Shown here in pieces: positions 1 through 12,376 of a stretch of 64,000 nucleotides of DNA; within the stretch, counting starts at the first letter, position 1, and each line of letters opens with the position of its first letter. Position numbers and translations under genes: made by a program. The notes below the pieces were generated by a model. That model had not been told where the DNA came from. It searched no databases and worked only from the letters and a program-made list of their open reading frames with translations. This DNA is from Topomyia yanbarensis (Eukaryota > Arthropoda > Insecta > Diptera > Culicidae): positions 209,114,546 to 209,178,545 of the forward strand of contig NC_080670.1 of assembly GCF_030247195.1 (NCBI RefSeq), read 5' to 3'.

Positions 1-24
1 CAGCTAATTGGTGCAATCTGCTGT

Positions 25-2105
25 TTCTAAATTTTAGTTAGTTTTTTTTATTTTCAGTCCATTTCTTGTATTTTCTTTTTAATATTTTCTATTGCTATTC
101 AAATGATCAACTTTTTAATTTTTTCTCTTTGCATCCATTATTTAATAATATTGTTTTCCGTTTTTATGTTATTCTTCTATTTTTTCCTTGTTCCATGCTT
201 TCTTTTATTGGCTTTTTTCAGTGCAGTTTTCGATTTTATTATTTTTTTCGTTTTTTATTCTATTATGCTTTTCTTCTTTTCTTTGTTTTTTATTTTCGTA
301 GTTTTCCTTTTTTCTTTACCATTATTTTTTCTTTATTTTAATTTTGCTTTTTCATTTCTCTTTTTTCCTTTATTGTTTTCAGACTGTTTTAATTTCTCGT
401 TTTCTTTTCTCTTACTTTTTTTAATTTCTGTTTTTATCTTCTCTCTTTTGGCCATTTTCCTTTTTGCATTTTTTATCCCTTTTGGGGTTTTTATTTTCTT
501 CTTTTCGAATTCACTTTTTTATTCCCTACTCCAATTTTTTGCTTTTATATGTTCGTTTTATTATGTCCATTTTATTTCTATTTCCTTTACTATCCTCATA
601 TTTCATTAAGCTTTTACTTTCTCATTTTAATTCTTTTTCACTATTTTCTACTCTTTTATCTTTTCTATTTAACTTGTTCGTCTTTCCTTTTACTTTTTTG
701 GTGTCCTTCATGCATTTTTCTTTCAGATTTTAATTTTCTTTAATATTTTCTTTCATCTTCTCTGCTTCGGATTTTTCCTTGTTTTGTCCACTTTTGCCTT
801 TTACCGTTCACAATTTCGCTTTTATTCAATGTATATGTATAAGACTCGCTCAAACTTTGAAAGCCTTTTTTAGATATTTTGTTCGCTGTTCTTCCTGTTC
901 TACAATTCGTTTACTAACCTTTATTTAATTTCTATACTCATTTGTATTTTTACATTGCTCTCTTCTTTTCTTTTTCGTTATTTCTCTTTCTTTCCATCAT
1001 GAAGCTCTTCCATTTTTCCTCTTCAATCCTTTTTCTATTCTGTTTTTGTAGGTACTTTTTCCATTTTCCCACTCTTTCTTTTTATTGCTGTTATTTTCAT
1101 CCTTTTTCTTATTATTTCTTAATTTGCTCTTATTTGTCTTCTTTCTGTGTTCTCCGCATCGTTGTCGCTTACGTTTTACATTACGTTTCAATTCTGAATT
1201 TTTCTGCACATTTTCATTATTTTTCCATTTTATTTCTCTTCCTTGTCTGCTTTTTTACCTTTTGCTCATCCTTCTTTCTTTTTTTCGTTCCCTAATTTTT
1301 TTCCCCTTCTTCCATTTGCCTACTTTCGCATTTTTTCCTTTATCCTGTTTTAATTCATTTAATCAATTCATTTTATTTTTTCACTGTTCATTCTAACTTT
1401 CCTTTATTCATTACCTTTTGACTTTGGTTATTCCGCCCTCTGTTCACTTTTTTGCAGTTCGGTTTTTCACTCTGTTTCTGTTAGCTTCTTTCTTCTGTTT
1501 GGAGTATTTTGTTATCTCTTCCATACGTTACAGTTTTCCCTTTCGTTTTCTCATTTTTACTACTTTACTTATTTCTATTTCTGTTTTCTTTTTGTTTTCC
1601 TTTTTTTGGTTTTTCCTTTATTACATTTGCATCCCTGTTGGCCTTTTTTCATAGTCAACTTTTCTTCTCGTTTTCTGTTCTATTTTTTGTCTTTTGCTCT
1701 TTTTCATTTATTTTTTCTTAGATTTGGTTTCCCATTGCTTTTTTGGTCTGTTTCTTTAATAGGTTTTTCTTACACTCGATCCTTTCCTCTTTTTTCCTTT
1801 TTGTCCAGTCCTTTTACATTGTTTATTTTTCATATTTTTTGTTTTACTCTTGTTTCATTTTCAATCTGTTTATTTCTCCCCCTTCTCAACATTATTTAGT
1901 ATTCATTATTTCACCTTTTTCCCCTTTTATTTTTTTCTATTTTCTCTTCGTTTTTAGTCTTGCCTTTGATTTTTCACCATTTACCATTTTTTCATGCTTT
2001 TACCTTCATTCCCTTCGTTATCCCTTCGGTTTTCTTTTCTCCGTCTTTACTTATTTCTTTTTCTGTTCTCATTTTTTTTCTTTTTACCTTTGTATTTGCT
2101 TTGTT
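25..2105. repeat. T/C-rich low-complexity tract
   Basis: The + strand is almost entirely T with scattered C, and very few purines, in irregular runs such as TTTTCTTTTT. No clean unit length is visible. Long open frames here translate to Phe/Leu/Ser/Tyr-rich peptides, the expected result of this composition in any frame, so no gene is called. It is the same type of DNA as 8714-15010. Confidence 0.85.
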
Positions 2106-2164
2106 ATACTGCCAGAGAGTTATATTAGTCATTAAAATAAAGCAAAAACTACTTTTCCATAATA

Positions 2165-2215
2165 TCCGGACGTTTCGATCGTTGATTTCGGCCTTCTTCA
2201 GCGGAAATCTGTAAT
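2165..2215 (-). ncRNA. hammerhead-like motif, degenerate
   Basis: On the minus strand a CUGAAGA box (2195-2201) and a GAAAC box (2172-2176) are spaced as in a hammerhead ribozyme core, followed by GUCCGG. The stretch between them does not form a convincing stem II, so this copy is probably inactive. It lies about 1.1 kb downstream of the Penelope-like coding relic and on the same strand. Hammerhead motifs are known in the terminal repeats of Penelope-like elements. It could also be an unrelated repeat terminus. Confidence 0.35.
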
Positions 2216-3329
2216 ATTTTTTATTGCAACAAAACTTTGCACGTGTTAATTTTCGTAATCGACGCACTATATGTAATATTCACGTTAGCCGCTTTAAACA
2301 AACTGTCTATCATAGGATTTTTCTGTTTCTTCCAATATTGTTGCACTTATTTGAAGATAATTGGTTGAAGAATTTGTTCCAACGGTTGTTGGTCCCGCAA
2401 GGGGGATATATTATGGCAGGGGAGTGCGACTTGTGGTAGCTAGGAGCGAGAAGGAGCGCGTGAGATACTTTAGATGTTTAGTATTCGGCAATTGGGTGAC
2501 TTGAGTTATGTGCTGTTACTGAAGAGCGGGAAGAGGTGGGATGTTTGATCGGGCTCGTTTACCCGTGTTGCTACGCACTCTATGCAGTACTCCAGCGTAG
2601 GTTACACTTATACCGTTTACATTGTTTCATCTGTTAAGTGTTTGAAGTATTATAGATGTGGAAACACTCTAGTATAGGAGTGTGTATTTCTGTCTGGTCT
2701 ATAAATTTGACCTGATCCAAACCAAATCGATGTTCACGGCTCAACACCAGGGATGCCAACGGTACCGATAAACTACATTTTTTTCGATATATTTACATTT
2801 GCACAAGCCGTACAGCCCGCTACAGCGACGCATCACTACAGCTCTTGCCAGAACGGTAGCCAAATCGAGTACATTTTCCCGTACAGCAGTAGAATACATT
2901 TTTGTTTTGCTGCTGTACTCCGACTGCTCGATGAGAGTGTGGCGTAGTAAAGTTTGTTCTCTCGCGTTGTACATTTTTCTCTGCATAGTCAAAGGGAGAG
3001 GCCCGCACACGACAGCGTTGATGCCGGCCGTGGCGTAAATGAGCCGCATTCATTGTCGTCATTTTTGAATAAAAATATTAAAAAGATTGAAAATATTAAA
3101 AAATGTAAAATAAGGAAAGAGAAGCTGTACCGCTCGCGTCTGGTGGCTGTACTGGGGACAGTAGTTTTTTGTCATGTTACTGCTTTGCACACAGGCAGCC
3201 GTACAGCGCTGGGCGTCCTGCACTAGCGAATGACAGCAGCATCGAGAGAGAAATGAGAATGTAGGCAGAAAAGTTACAGCCGCAGAAAAGGTAGGCATTT
3301 TGCATCCTTGCTCAACACAGTGCTCTACG
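2216..3329. other. no gene seen; possible Penelope 3' region
   Basis: I see no protein family in this stretch. 2740-3290 has higher GC and several overlapping open frames on both strands (for example 2741-3049 minus), without recognisable motifs. GTACAGC is repeated several times. Its position between the GIY-YIG-like relic and the hammerhead-like motif makes it a candidate 3' region of the same element or a separate insertion. Confidence 0.4.
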
Positions 3330-4450
3330 ATAGTAGTGTTTTCACTGAATTATACTACTGTTGGGTCGGTGTATGCGTGACCAAATTTGTTTAAATCGTT
3401 TAATTGGTTGATTTTGGATTGATGACTGTATATCCTAGTTTTCAGCCTGTTTCTTGTCAAACCCACGTAACATCCTTCACAGTTATTACATGGGATGCTA
3501 TGCATTAAGTTGATTTTTGTCAGATGAGACATAAGGTCTTTAGTGAAAAGGATTAACTGTGTACCTATTTTTGGTTGCTATCGTAATTGTAGGATTCAAA
3601 CGATTGCTAGTGAGCTGCCTGAGATTAGAAATCTATGGAAGGAAGACGAATGTTGTTAAGCGAATGTCTTCTGAAATATCGACGACTATACCGCTTTGAT
3701 TATTGATGCTGTAAATCTGTGAGCTTAAAGGGTGGAAAAGGCGCATTATTATTGAAGTAGGACAACTGTTTCGGGGGATGGGGCATGGACGAATTGATCT
3801 GCTAATCATGTTCGTTGCAATGTTCACTTTCAGCTGGATGGGATGAACCAAGTAGTAGTTGAGTACCCTACCAGTGGCAATGGGTTTGCAGTATCATTCT
3901 GTTGTTATTGTATTTGATCTTCTGGAATTCAACTAGCAATTTTTTCAGGAAAAGAACAGTGAATGACTGTTTTTTTTATTTATTTTCTACAAGTGTATTC
4001 AAGACCAAATCTGCTAATGCGGGAGCCATTGGACTACCCATTGCTGTACCAAGCTATTGCGGATAGAACTTCGAAGTGAACATAAAGTTGCTTATGTTGA
4101 GGAGAAACTTCATCATTACAAGAAAAAGATCCAGATGTATGTCGGTCTTATTTCCAATAATATTCCAGTGAGCAATGATTTCTCCGATCGTCTTTGGAAT
4201 GTTTATAAACGGCGACATTACATCGAACGATACCAGATTGTATCTTTCGGCTATCTTTAGGCTGCGAATTTCAGCGGCGAACGTGTACGAGTCTTTGATC
4301 TTGTATTCACTATGAATTGCAGAATATTGCAGACAAATTTTGAAAGCCAATATGGTGGGTTAATGATGTTCGGTACGACCGGCTTCAAAGGGAGAATCGC
4401 TTTCTGGGCTTTGGATTGCCCGTGGGCAAACTGCAGCGTGACTCTGTAAT
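3330..4450 (-). mobile_element. Penelope-like retroelement (PLE) relic
   Basis: Minus-strand conceptual translation gives the conserved order of a Penelope-like reverse transcriptase followed by a GIY-YIG-type endonuclease. About 4440-4340 reads as a degenerate PLPKxHK/PLRPV region (KAILPLKPVVPN, then PPYWLSKF). At 4230-4200 is SFDVMSPFINIPK. At about 4060-3990 is LGTAMGSPMAPALADLVL, after an in-frame stop. At 3850-3790 is GRVLNYYLVHPIQLKVN. A separate frame at 3532-3350 carries IPCNNCEGCYVGLTRNRLK, matching the start of the GIY-YIG domain. Several frameshifts and stops show it is dead. The YVDD region between the RT pieces is missing or unrecognisable. Known elements copy themselves by target-primed reverse transcription. 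Confidence 0.85.
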
Positions 4451-4996
4451 TGGTAAACTGTTTTTTATCGATCAGTGCTAAATCGCTTAGTAGTTTAACA
4501 AAACTGGTTTGGATTTTGCAAATCTTTAACTTTCATGTGGTGGAAATTATGTTGTACCTACCTATTTCGGTCACGAATGTTCGAGCTTCTCCGGGCAGGG
4601 TCAAAGCATCGATAAAAGTTTTTCTCAATAATTTCTATTTCCTATTCGTATTGCGCCAAAGCAAATTTCACGTTCCATTGGCAGATTAATACCGTTACTT
4701 ACAATCGGTTATCCAGTAGCAGCTCCACCTTCGCAGTTTGGTTGATCGGTTATAATCCTGAGGTACGGATGCTGACAGTAGATACTGGAAGTTCCGCCGT
4801 AAAGCTTTCGGCAATCAAAAACTGGATGCTGACTCTTCTGCATGGAGTGGACTGTGGTGATGGCGATTACCTTTCGAACTGGAACTATCCACTGCAATAT
4901 AAAAAATCGGGTTTCATTGTATCAGCAATTTGGAGGTGTATTTCTCTAGGGAGCTAAAATGGGGGTAATCAAGGAATTTATACAAGAAGTTTAAAA
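4451..4996. other. no gene seen; likely PLE 5' part
   Basis: Overlapping short frames on both strands show no motif I recognise. The stretch lies upstream of the minus-strand RT relic and probably held its N-terminal coding region, now decayed beyond recognition. Confidence 0.35.
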
Positions 4997-5054
4997 TAGC
5001 TAACCAAAGTAAAATTGAATTTTCTATATTTCGGATTCTCCTCATCAGTAGCTA
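4997..5054 (-). ncRNA. candidate hammerhead ribozyme
   Basis: The minus strand reads TAGCTA, CUGAUGA, GGA-GAA-UCC, GAAA, a 26-base stretch, then TAGCTA. CUGAUGA and GAAA are the hammerhead core boxes. GGA and UCC form stem II closed by a GAA loop. The two TAGCTA copies (5049-5054 and 4997-5002) can pair as stem I. The 26 bases between GAAA and the second TAGCTA can form a weak stem III. The cleavage site would be in GGTT, which is not an ideal GUC, and one base seems out of register, so activity is uncertain. It sits just 5' of the Penelope-like relic on the same strand, as expected for a PLE terminal repeat. Confidence 0.45.
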
Positions 5055-8000
5055 ATAGAGACTGGAACAAAAGCTAGATAATAATTTGACACACAACTTC
5101 TCTGTTCGGTTAAAACGACTGGTTGGGACTGATGTCCCGATTGGTACAGATCAAACTGAAAAGAAACACCAATGTGGCAATATGTGATATGTGTGATGCG
5201 ACAATTTCTTTACTTTTTTTATGGTAGTATCCAACGGGATTGAACACGAATAACTAATTAGTTAGACGAGAAATTCAAACAGTCACACAACTTGCGTAAA
5301 AATGCCCCTGGTTGATTCCGAGTCGTGTCTCGGGGAGTGCAAGTACAGAAGCTCTGGATTGATGACGAAAAAGCGAGCCTTAGCTTGGCTTGAGAAATAA
5401 AAACGACTGGCACTATGCAAGATATCGATTGAGCCAATTAGTGCATAAATTTAAATCTAATTCAGATCAAGTTGGAATCAATTTTGCTTCTAATTCGTCT
5501 CGTCAGTAACAAGCATTAAGCTATATTAATGCTAGTTCGGTTTTATCGAGTTTTTAATCCACCTGCAATCCGTTTTCAATCCGCCTAATCGCCTCTAGGC
5601 GGTCCGTTCTAAATAAGTAACTGATTCATACTGTATTTATTCGTTTTTTAGTTTATTCATATTTTAATATGTTATGGAATTGAACATCAGAGGATATCTT
5701 AAGCAAATATGTAAAATAAACCACGGGATAGAAATGAACCAAGAAGTACTCAACGCGGATATTTACTTTGCAATGCTAATTTCACACTGATACTTCCTGC
5801 TTCAAATGACTTTTTCGTCGGCTTAGCGGCGGGAGCCAATTGAACAGAACCAGTGACACTGATTGTCAGTGAAACCCAGTTTTCGGTGCAAATTCATTAA
5901 ACCATTAGAACCTTCAACTTCACCAACTAACAAGCTTCCTGATCCGCCGAAAAGCTTTCGGTAAAACCCCACACCTCATATTCAAATTCGTGCGGACACA
6001 TTTCAAATCACCCCAACGGCAAAAGTTCCAAACATTTAAAAATCCTCCGCTAAAGTTTCCGCTCCGAATCCGGTCAAACTTTTCAACGCCTAGCTTACAA
6101 AGGGCTTTCGGATATGAACCGACGAATGTTGAACAAAAAAAATACTAAAATTTGACGTGGGTAGGTAGGTTTCTTGCTGGTTGCTTGCTTGGTGAGTGTG
6201 TTGACAGAGGCGAAAACATTTTTCGATGACAACGCAGCAGGCACCGCCCGCTTCGAACGTGGTGCAAAGTTTATAGCCTCCTTCGATTTATGCGCGGAAG
6301 TAAGAACCGGGGGTGGTGAAGAACCGAAGAGGTGTGAAGGAATTTCGCTTCCACGGCATCACAACGTCTCCCCCAGGGGAGGAATTTCCTATCGATTGAA
6401 GCTCAGGGCCGTCAAGCGCGTTGTAGTTTCGATCAAAGAAAGCGGGGGGGGGGGGGGGGGGGGGTGGCGATGTATACCAAACCAATTAGGGAAACATCAA
6501 ACAATCTGATTGCAGTGGGAAAAACTTGAGAAAGTAGGGAAAAGCTTTGAGATTTTTTTTTCGTGTCAGTAGTTTACCATAAAAAAAACCGGCAACCCTA
6601 GCTGCGATGTGCTTACGTCGAACTTCTTGACGATTTTAGTTTATTTTTTCACAGAAACGTGTGCAAGAGGCAAAATTCAAGATGGAAGTTTGCTGGAGAT
6701 TGACATTTGAGATTCTTTGGGAATTGTTTCTGTCAGCCGTTGTTGAAAAATCGACTGCTTGGATTGATTTGAGGATGAGAAAATATCGCTCACCTTAAAA
6801 TTGGCACAGCTTTCCATCCAACAGTCTCCGGGCCTGGTAACGGTGGTACTCGCCCTTAAAACCTTCGATACTCGCTGTTGGCAGACACGAGAAGGCGAAA
6901 AATTTATTCACTTTCAATATGTAAACTAACTGTATCAGATAACATTGTCGTGTTTATAGTTTTTTTGTTCCTCTTCTCCTTCCCTGCTAGAGCACATTCA
7001 TGAGAGCACAAACACATTTACATGATTTATCACAATCGCACCGCTTGCTGTGTGCCATTCATGATGCATGCTGCCGGGCTCGGGAAGGTCGACAATGAAG
7101 AAAAAATGCAATAAAGCCGAGGAAAGCAGTAACAAAAAAACCAAACTACCGTCAAGTGAAATGATTGAATGAATGCATGCATATATTATTAGCAAGCAAA
7201 GAGTCAAGCGCACACACACACATACATAAACCTACCGACAGACCGAGCGATAGAGGAAGTACAATAGAGGGTAACAAAAGACCGATATACCAAAATGTGT
7301 TCACAGACCGCGCACAGCCACCCCTGGCTGCACTGCCGTATCATCTTGCCCCGGACTCCGGACAAAAAGCCTCACCGAATCATGCGATGCAAGAAGCACA
7401 GGCGAAAGACTCTTCCTTCGCTGCCACCATCATCGCCGTTGCCGGAATCGAACAGGAAAGAGCAATTTCTCAGCTAATAATGATTACGAGCTTACGTACC
7501 AACCATTGGACGGAGACGGAGATGGTGGTGCGACGGGCGCTGGTACGGAACTGACGGGATGGGAATCTTAATTGAACTGTTGAGAAATCAGTTCGGTCGT
7601 TTGAGGTTACATAGAGTATAGGCATCGGTAACAAGAACCGATTGTTGGCCACTTGAAGATACGACGACACGCGCGGTTCGAGATTCGCTTGGAATTTTGG
7701 TTTGTTCGCGAGAGCTTTTAGGGGGGATTAATCAGGTCGGTTGATTCGGTGGTTGCTAGAAGAAGTAGGCTAGGCAGCCGGGTGTCAACGTTGTCACAAT
7801 CATCAGCAACAATCTAGTCTGGAAGCATGATTTATTCATTTGGGATAGCTCCGTCACCAAACCAGTGCAGTGCCATTGAGTGCTGCAATTTCGAATCTAA
7901 ATATTTGCGGACGGATGGAGTGCTGAGTGTTTTCTGTTCATCGGAAGTGCTATTTTGAAGATTTCCACTATCTTGCTTCTAACGAATACACGTGCGGGGG

Positions 8001-8149
8001 TTATACGCATTGTTATTTTTTTGCGATTCGGAATTAAACTTCTTAGTGTCGATCATCGATGATCATGACAGATATGATAAAAATCACATTCTAAGTAATT
8101 CCTAGTCAAATTTCAGTTACGGAAAATTTGTAATTGTTTAGACGGGGTG
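5055..8149. other. no gene recognised
   Basis: Mixed-composition DNA without recognisable protein families. The longest frame (7165-7554, +) has no domain I can name and no splice context, so I do not call it. 6170-7560 has higher GC and looks more like unique sequence than the surroundings. Short T runs, a G run at 6444-6464 and small CA tracts near 7206 are the only simple repeats noted. Confidence 0.5.
6444..6464. repeat. poly-G run (21 G)
   Basis: Twenty-one consecutive G residues on the + strand. Such a run can fold as a G-quadruplex on the G strand and is a known site of polymerase slippage, so its exact length in the assembly should be treated with caution. Confidence 0.95.
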
Positions 8150-8713
8150 CGAGTTGCAAAAAAGAAGGGAAAATATAGACAATACTCCAGAAATACAAAT
8201 ATGGTGTAACAGACAAAAACTAAGACGAAAAACATAATAAAAAAATGTAAATTTCTAAATAAAGCTGCTCGGACGAAATTTCGAAAACGACAAAAATCAA
8301 ATTTGGCAAATATTTATAAACGAAAAATCCAGAATAGGTAACTAATAGCATGGAGAACAGATATTGCCAAAAAAAACTGCAAGCTATGCAAAAAAAGTTA
8401 GAGAGAAGGGTTTTGTTGCCTCCTAGGCGAAACAAGTTAGAAAAGGAAAAAAAGGGAAATGTAAACATAAAAAGGACAAATAGGTAAAAAGAATAGAATA
8501 TCTATAAAAGGCAAAAAACAAGCAGAAAACAAGGCAAATATTCAGATCTGAATAAGGCAACGACAAAAAAGAAATAAAAAGAATATAAAATAAAAAAGGC
8601 CATGCACAGATAAATACAAAACAAACAAGTATAAGTACATTAAAATAATAAAAATCAAAATAGGCAAAACAGGTATATAACATAAAGTAGACCACGAACG
8701 CAACACAATATAA
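8150..8713. repeat. A-rich tract (mirror of the T-rich tracts)
   Basis: The + strand is A-rich with G and few pyrimidines, that is, the complement of the T/C-rich type. It switches abruptly to T-rich at about 8713. The F/L/Y-rich minus-strand frames (8423-8695 and neighbours) are composition artefacts. Confidence 0.75.
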
Positions 8714-11700
8714 AGAAATACTTTACTTTGTACTTCTTTTCCATTTCCTCTCCCCTTTTTTCCGTTTTGCATTCATCTTTCTTATTTTTCTTCTCTATTC
8801 TCTTGCTTATTCTCTTTTTGTTCTTTGGTATTTTCCTTTTCTTTTTACTTGTGTCCATTTCGTTAATTTGACTTTTTTTTGGATTTATACTTCGGTGCTC
8901 CTTTCTTTTCTTTACTTTTTCCTTTTCTTTTCTTCATTATTCCTTTTACATTTTATTTCTTTTTCCTCATTCCATTTTTTATCTTTTCTATATTATAACC
9001 TATCAACTTCTTTACCTTTCCTTCTGCGTATTCTCTTTGCTCTTTTACCCTGCCCCTTTTATTTAATATTTTTTCTACTTCTATTTTCAGTTTTCCTTCT
9101 TCATTTTTCTTTTTACCTTTAACTTTCTGCCTCTTCGTTTCCCTTACTGTTTATCTTTTCAATCTCCTGTTCAACTTTTTTTTTATTATTCTAATTTTGT
9201 TTTATTTTCTTTCTATATACTTCTTTCCTGTTCTCTCTTCCCTATCTTCCATTGCTGTAGCTTTTCATTGTTTCTTTTTTATCTTTTCGTTTATGTCATT
9301 TACCATTATTATACCATTTTCTTTACGTAATTTTGTCTGCTTTTCTTGTGATTTCCATTTTACTTGTTGCGTTTATGATTCTCGCTTTTCCCTTTTTATC
9401 ATTTCCCTTAAACTTCCCTTTTCTCATCATTATTTCATTTCAGTTTTTCAAGTTTCCTCTTTCATTTCCCCTTTTCACCTTTTCTCTTTCCCTCTTCACT
9501 TTTTTCCATTATTTATACAAAATTTGTCATAATACATTTTGCCTTATTCATTTAATTTCTTTCTTTCTCCATCTTCCTTCTGTTTATTACCCATTTACTA
9601 TTTTTTATTCTTCATTTTCTTATTTCTTGTCCCATTTTTTTTTGTTTTGCTTGGTGCCATATTTTTTTTTTTTATATTATTGCATTTAATTTTTCTTTGA
9701 TTTCTCATCCCTTTAAATTTTTACTTTTTTTCTTCTTTTACTTTTTTTCCTTTTAGCTTCTTCTTTTCTTCACTTATATTTATGTCAATTTTTCCCGTTT
9801 CTTGCCTATTTTTTTACTTTTGCATATTTTCCTTCTCTCATGTCGTTTTTCGTTTCGCTACTCTATTATATTTCGCCATTTTATGGATCTTTACCCTATT
9901 TTCTAATTTCCATCGTTTTACTATTTCCCTTTTTCATCGTAGTTTTCTATTTCAGTTATCGTTTCATCATTTCCTTTTTTCCAGTTACATTTACTTTCAT
10001 TTTTGATTGCTCTACTTCCTTCTTTCTATTGTTTTCATTTTCTCTTTTCAATTCCTATCACCGATTTTATCGTTAAACTCTAGCCTTTATTCTTGCTTCC
10101 TTTCGTTTTAACTTTTCCTTTTCCTAGCTTTCTATTAATTTTCTGTAAATTTTTTCTTATTCATGTGTCATTGTTTCTTTTCTTCTTTTTATTTGCATTT
10201 TCAATATTTCTCGATTTTTTATTTGGTTAGGTTTTTTCTTTTCCACTTTTTCCATTTCACCTAATTTTTTCTCTATTCTTTTTTATTGTTGTCTTCTCAG
10301 TCATTTTTCTCTTTTCCCTTAACTATTTTCTTCCTTTCTTCATCTCTTTCTAATTACTTTTTATAGCCGTTTTTCCCAATGTACGTTTTCATTGAATTCT
10401 ATTTTTTTTCCTCCCATGAACTTTCCTTTTTCTTTTCTTACTACATTTTCCTTTTTATTTTCTCATTTTCTTTTTGCAGTTTGTAGTGTAATTTTATCCT
10501 GTTTTGTACCTTCCCATTGTTCTGTTTTTTCTTTCATTTGCCTTTTCCTATTTTTAATGACTTCTTTCTTTTGCCTTTTTTCATCCTTTCTCCATTTTAT
10601 ATTGTTATTTTTGTTTAAAATCCCCTTTTCATTTTCTTGAATTTTTCTTGATTCTTGATTCATTTATTTGATTTTCCTTTTCAGTTTTTCCTCCTTTCAT
10701 CTTTTTCAGATATTCTTTTGTGCTTCTTCCTATTTATTACTACTCCTTTTCTCATTTATGTTTAAATTTTTCTTCCACTATCCATACTTCTTTTGTTTCT
10801 TTTCCTTATCCGATTTCTTTTTTTTTTCAATGATTTTTTGTCGTTATTTTTTCTTTTCTTTCCGTTATACACTTCTCTTATTTTTGTACCTTTATGGGCA
10901 GTTTTACTTCATACTGTTAGCTCTTTTCAATATTTTTAATTGATTTCTGTCCACAACCATTCTGCATATTATTTACCTTCAACTGTTTCCTTACCTCAAC
11001 ATAAGCGTACTATATTTTTTTTCTTCTTTTCCTGTTTCACTGTGCTATTCCGTTATTTCTTTTCCTGTCTACATTGACATTTTTTTTAATTAAATTTAGT
11101 CCCGTTTCGCTTCACTTTTTATTCCATCAATTTTTTTTCTCCTTCCGCTTTACTTGTTCACATTGTTTCATTTTATTTTATCCTGATTTTTGTTTGTTTT
11201 GGGTTTTTTCTTCTTTATACAGCTCCTTTTCAATTTTCCTTTTCCCTATTTTAGCTTTTCTTCTTTTTGTTGTTTACAATTTTCTTTTTGACTACCAATT
11301 TTTGTTTTTTTTTCATTTTTCTTACTGTTCTGCATCATTTTTACACCTCTTTCTTTGCCTTTTTTCTTCTGTAAAACATATTCCCCCTTTTTCCTTATTT
11401 CTTTTTCCTCTTTTATTAATTCGTTTTTAATTTTTCTATTTGCAAATTTTGTTCTTACGTTCTTTTCTCCCCCCATTTTTACTTTTTTATTTTCTTATTT
11501 TTTCCGATTGTTTTTCCTTCATTCCCGTTTGTCTCTTCCCTCTACTCTCCCTTGTTTTGTTCCATTTTTTCACATCACTTTCTTTTTTTTCACCCTCTTC
11601 TTCTTTCGCCTTTCCTCAACTTTTTTCTCTTCTCTCCATTTTGTTTAATTTTTTTTTCTTTTACCGTTCACCTTTTGTTCCTATTACTATTTTTCTTTCA

Positions 11701-11994
11701 TACTTTTTCGTTCACTCTTTTTTTTATTTTCGCGTTCCATTTTTTCTTTTACATTTTCCTTTTTTTTGACTTTCGCCATCTTCCATTTAATTTTCTTTGT
11801 TCTCCTTTTACTTGATGATTTCCTATTTTTACATCTTAATTTTCTTTTTATACATTCACATTTATTTTTTCTTTCGTTTCACTTTTCACTTTTTTTAATT
11901 TCTTTTTATCGCTTGACTCCATCCTTTTACTGTTTTTCTTTTCATTCTTCTATTTGTTCTGTTTCCAGTTGTGCATGCTTTTTTGCTTTCTGCC
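8714..11994. repeat. T/C-rich low-complexity tract
   Basis: About 3.3 kb of T-dominated sequence with C, occasional single A or G, and no stable period. The many long frames encode Phe/Leu/Ser runs and are artefacts. The tract continues after the insertions at 11,995-12,376 and 13,316-14,080, so it appears once to have been one block of about 6 kb. Confidence 0.85.
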
Positions 11995-12376
11995 TTTCTC
12001 ATAGAGAAGGGTAATGCAATCACTCTAAAAATCGTCAACGTAATCCCGGCCACGGAGGCAACTTTGACTTTTTAGGCGTAGGTAGGAGTATCCAGTGAGG
12101 GGTTGCTACTTTAAAATTGAAACTAGTTTAAAATTTCTTAACAAGTTGAAAATTTTCGGCAGGGTCCGGACCCCCCGGATCCGCCGCTGGTTTTAAGCGA
12201 TGTTTCAGTGTCGCATCTCAAGATCGTGGCTGTCGGTCCATTGTATGTATGTGCAAATCGTACTGACCATGTAATATTCATTTCCACCGTTGTATTGAAC
12301 ATAACCAGCCATGGGATCGTAGTTTGAACAAATGAGAAATGCACAATTGCACCACTAGGTAGATTAAAACAGGTTT
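11995..12376 (-). mobile_element. interspersed repeat with GAGAAAGGCA end
   Basis: The left end TGCCTTTCTCAT with AATGCAATCACTCT, and the right end TTGCACCACTAGGTAGATT, are the reverse complements of the two ends of the copy at 25,676-26,278. It is therefore a full-length shorter relative in opposite orientation. It interrupts the T-rich tract cleanly. No coding capacity is seen. I recall ends of this kind as very abundant in culicine genomes, but I cannot name the family with certainty. Confidence 0.65.

Noticed and set aside
103..2135. Long + strand open frames rich in Phe/Leu/Ser
   Set aside because: They follow from T-rich composition, occur in all frames, overlap each other and contain no domain.
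7165..7554. 129-codon + frame in the GC-richer upstream segment
   Set aside because: No domain, low-complexity start in a CA-rich tract, no promoter or splice evidence.
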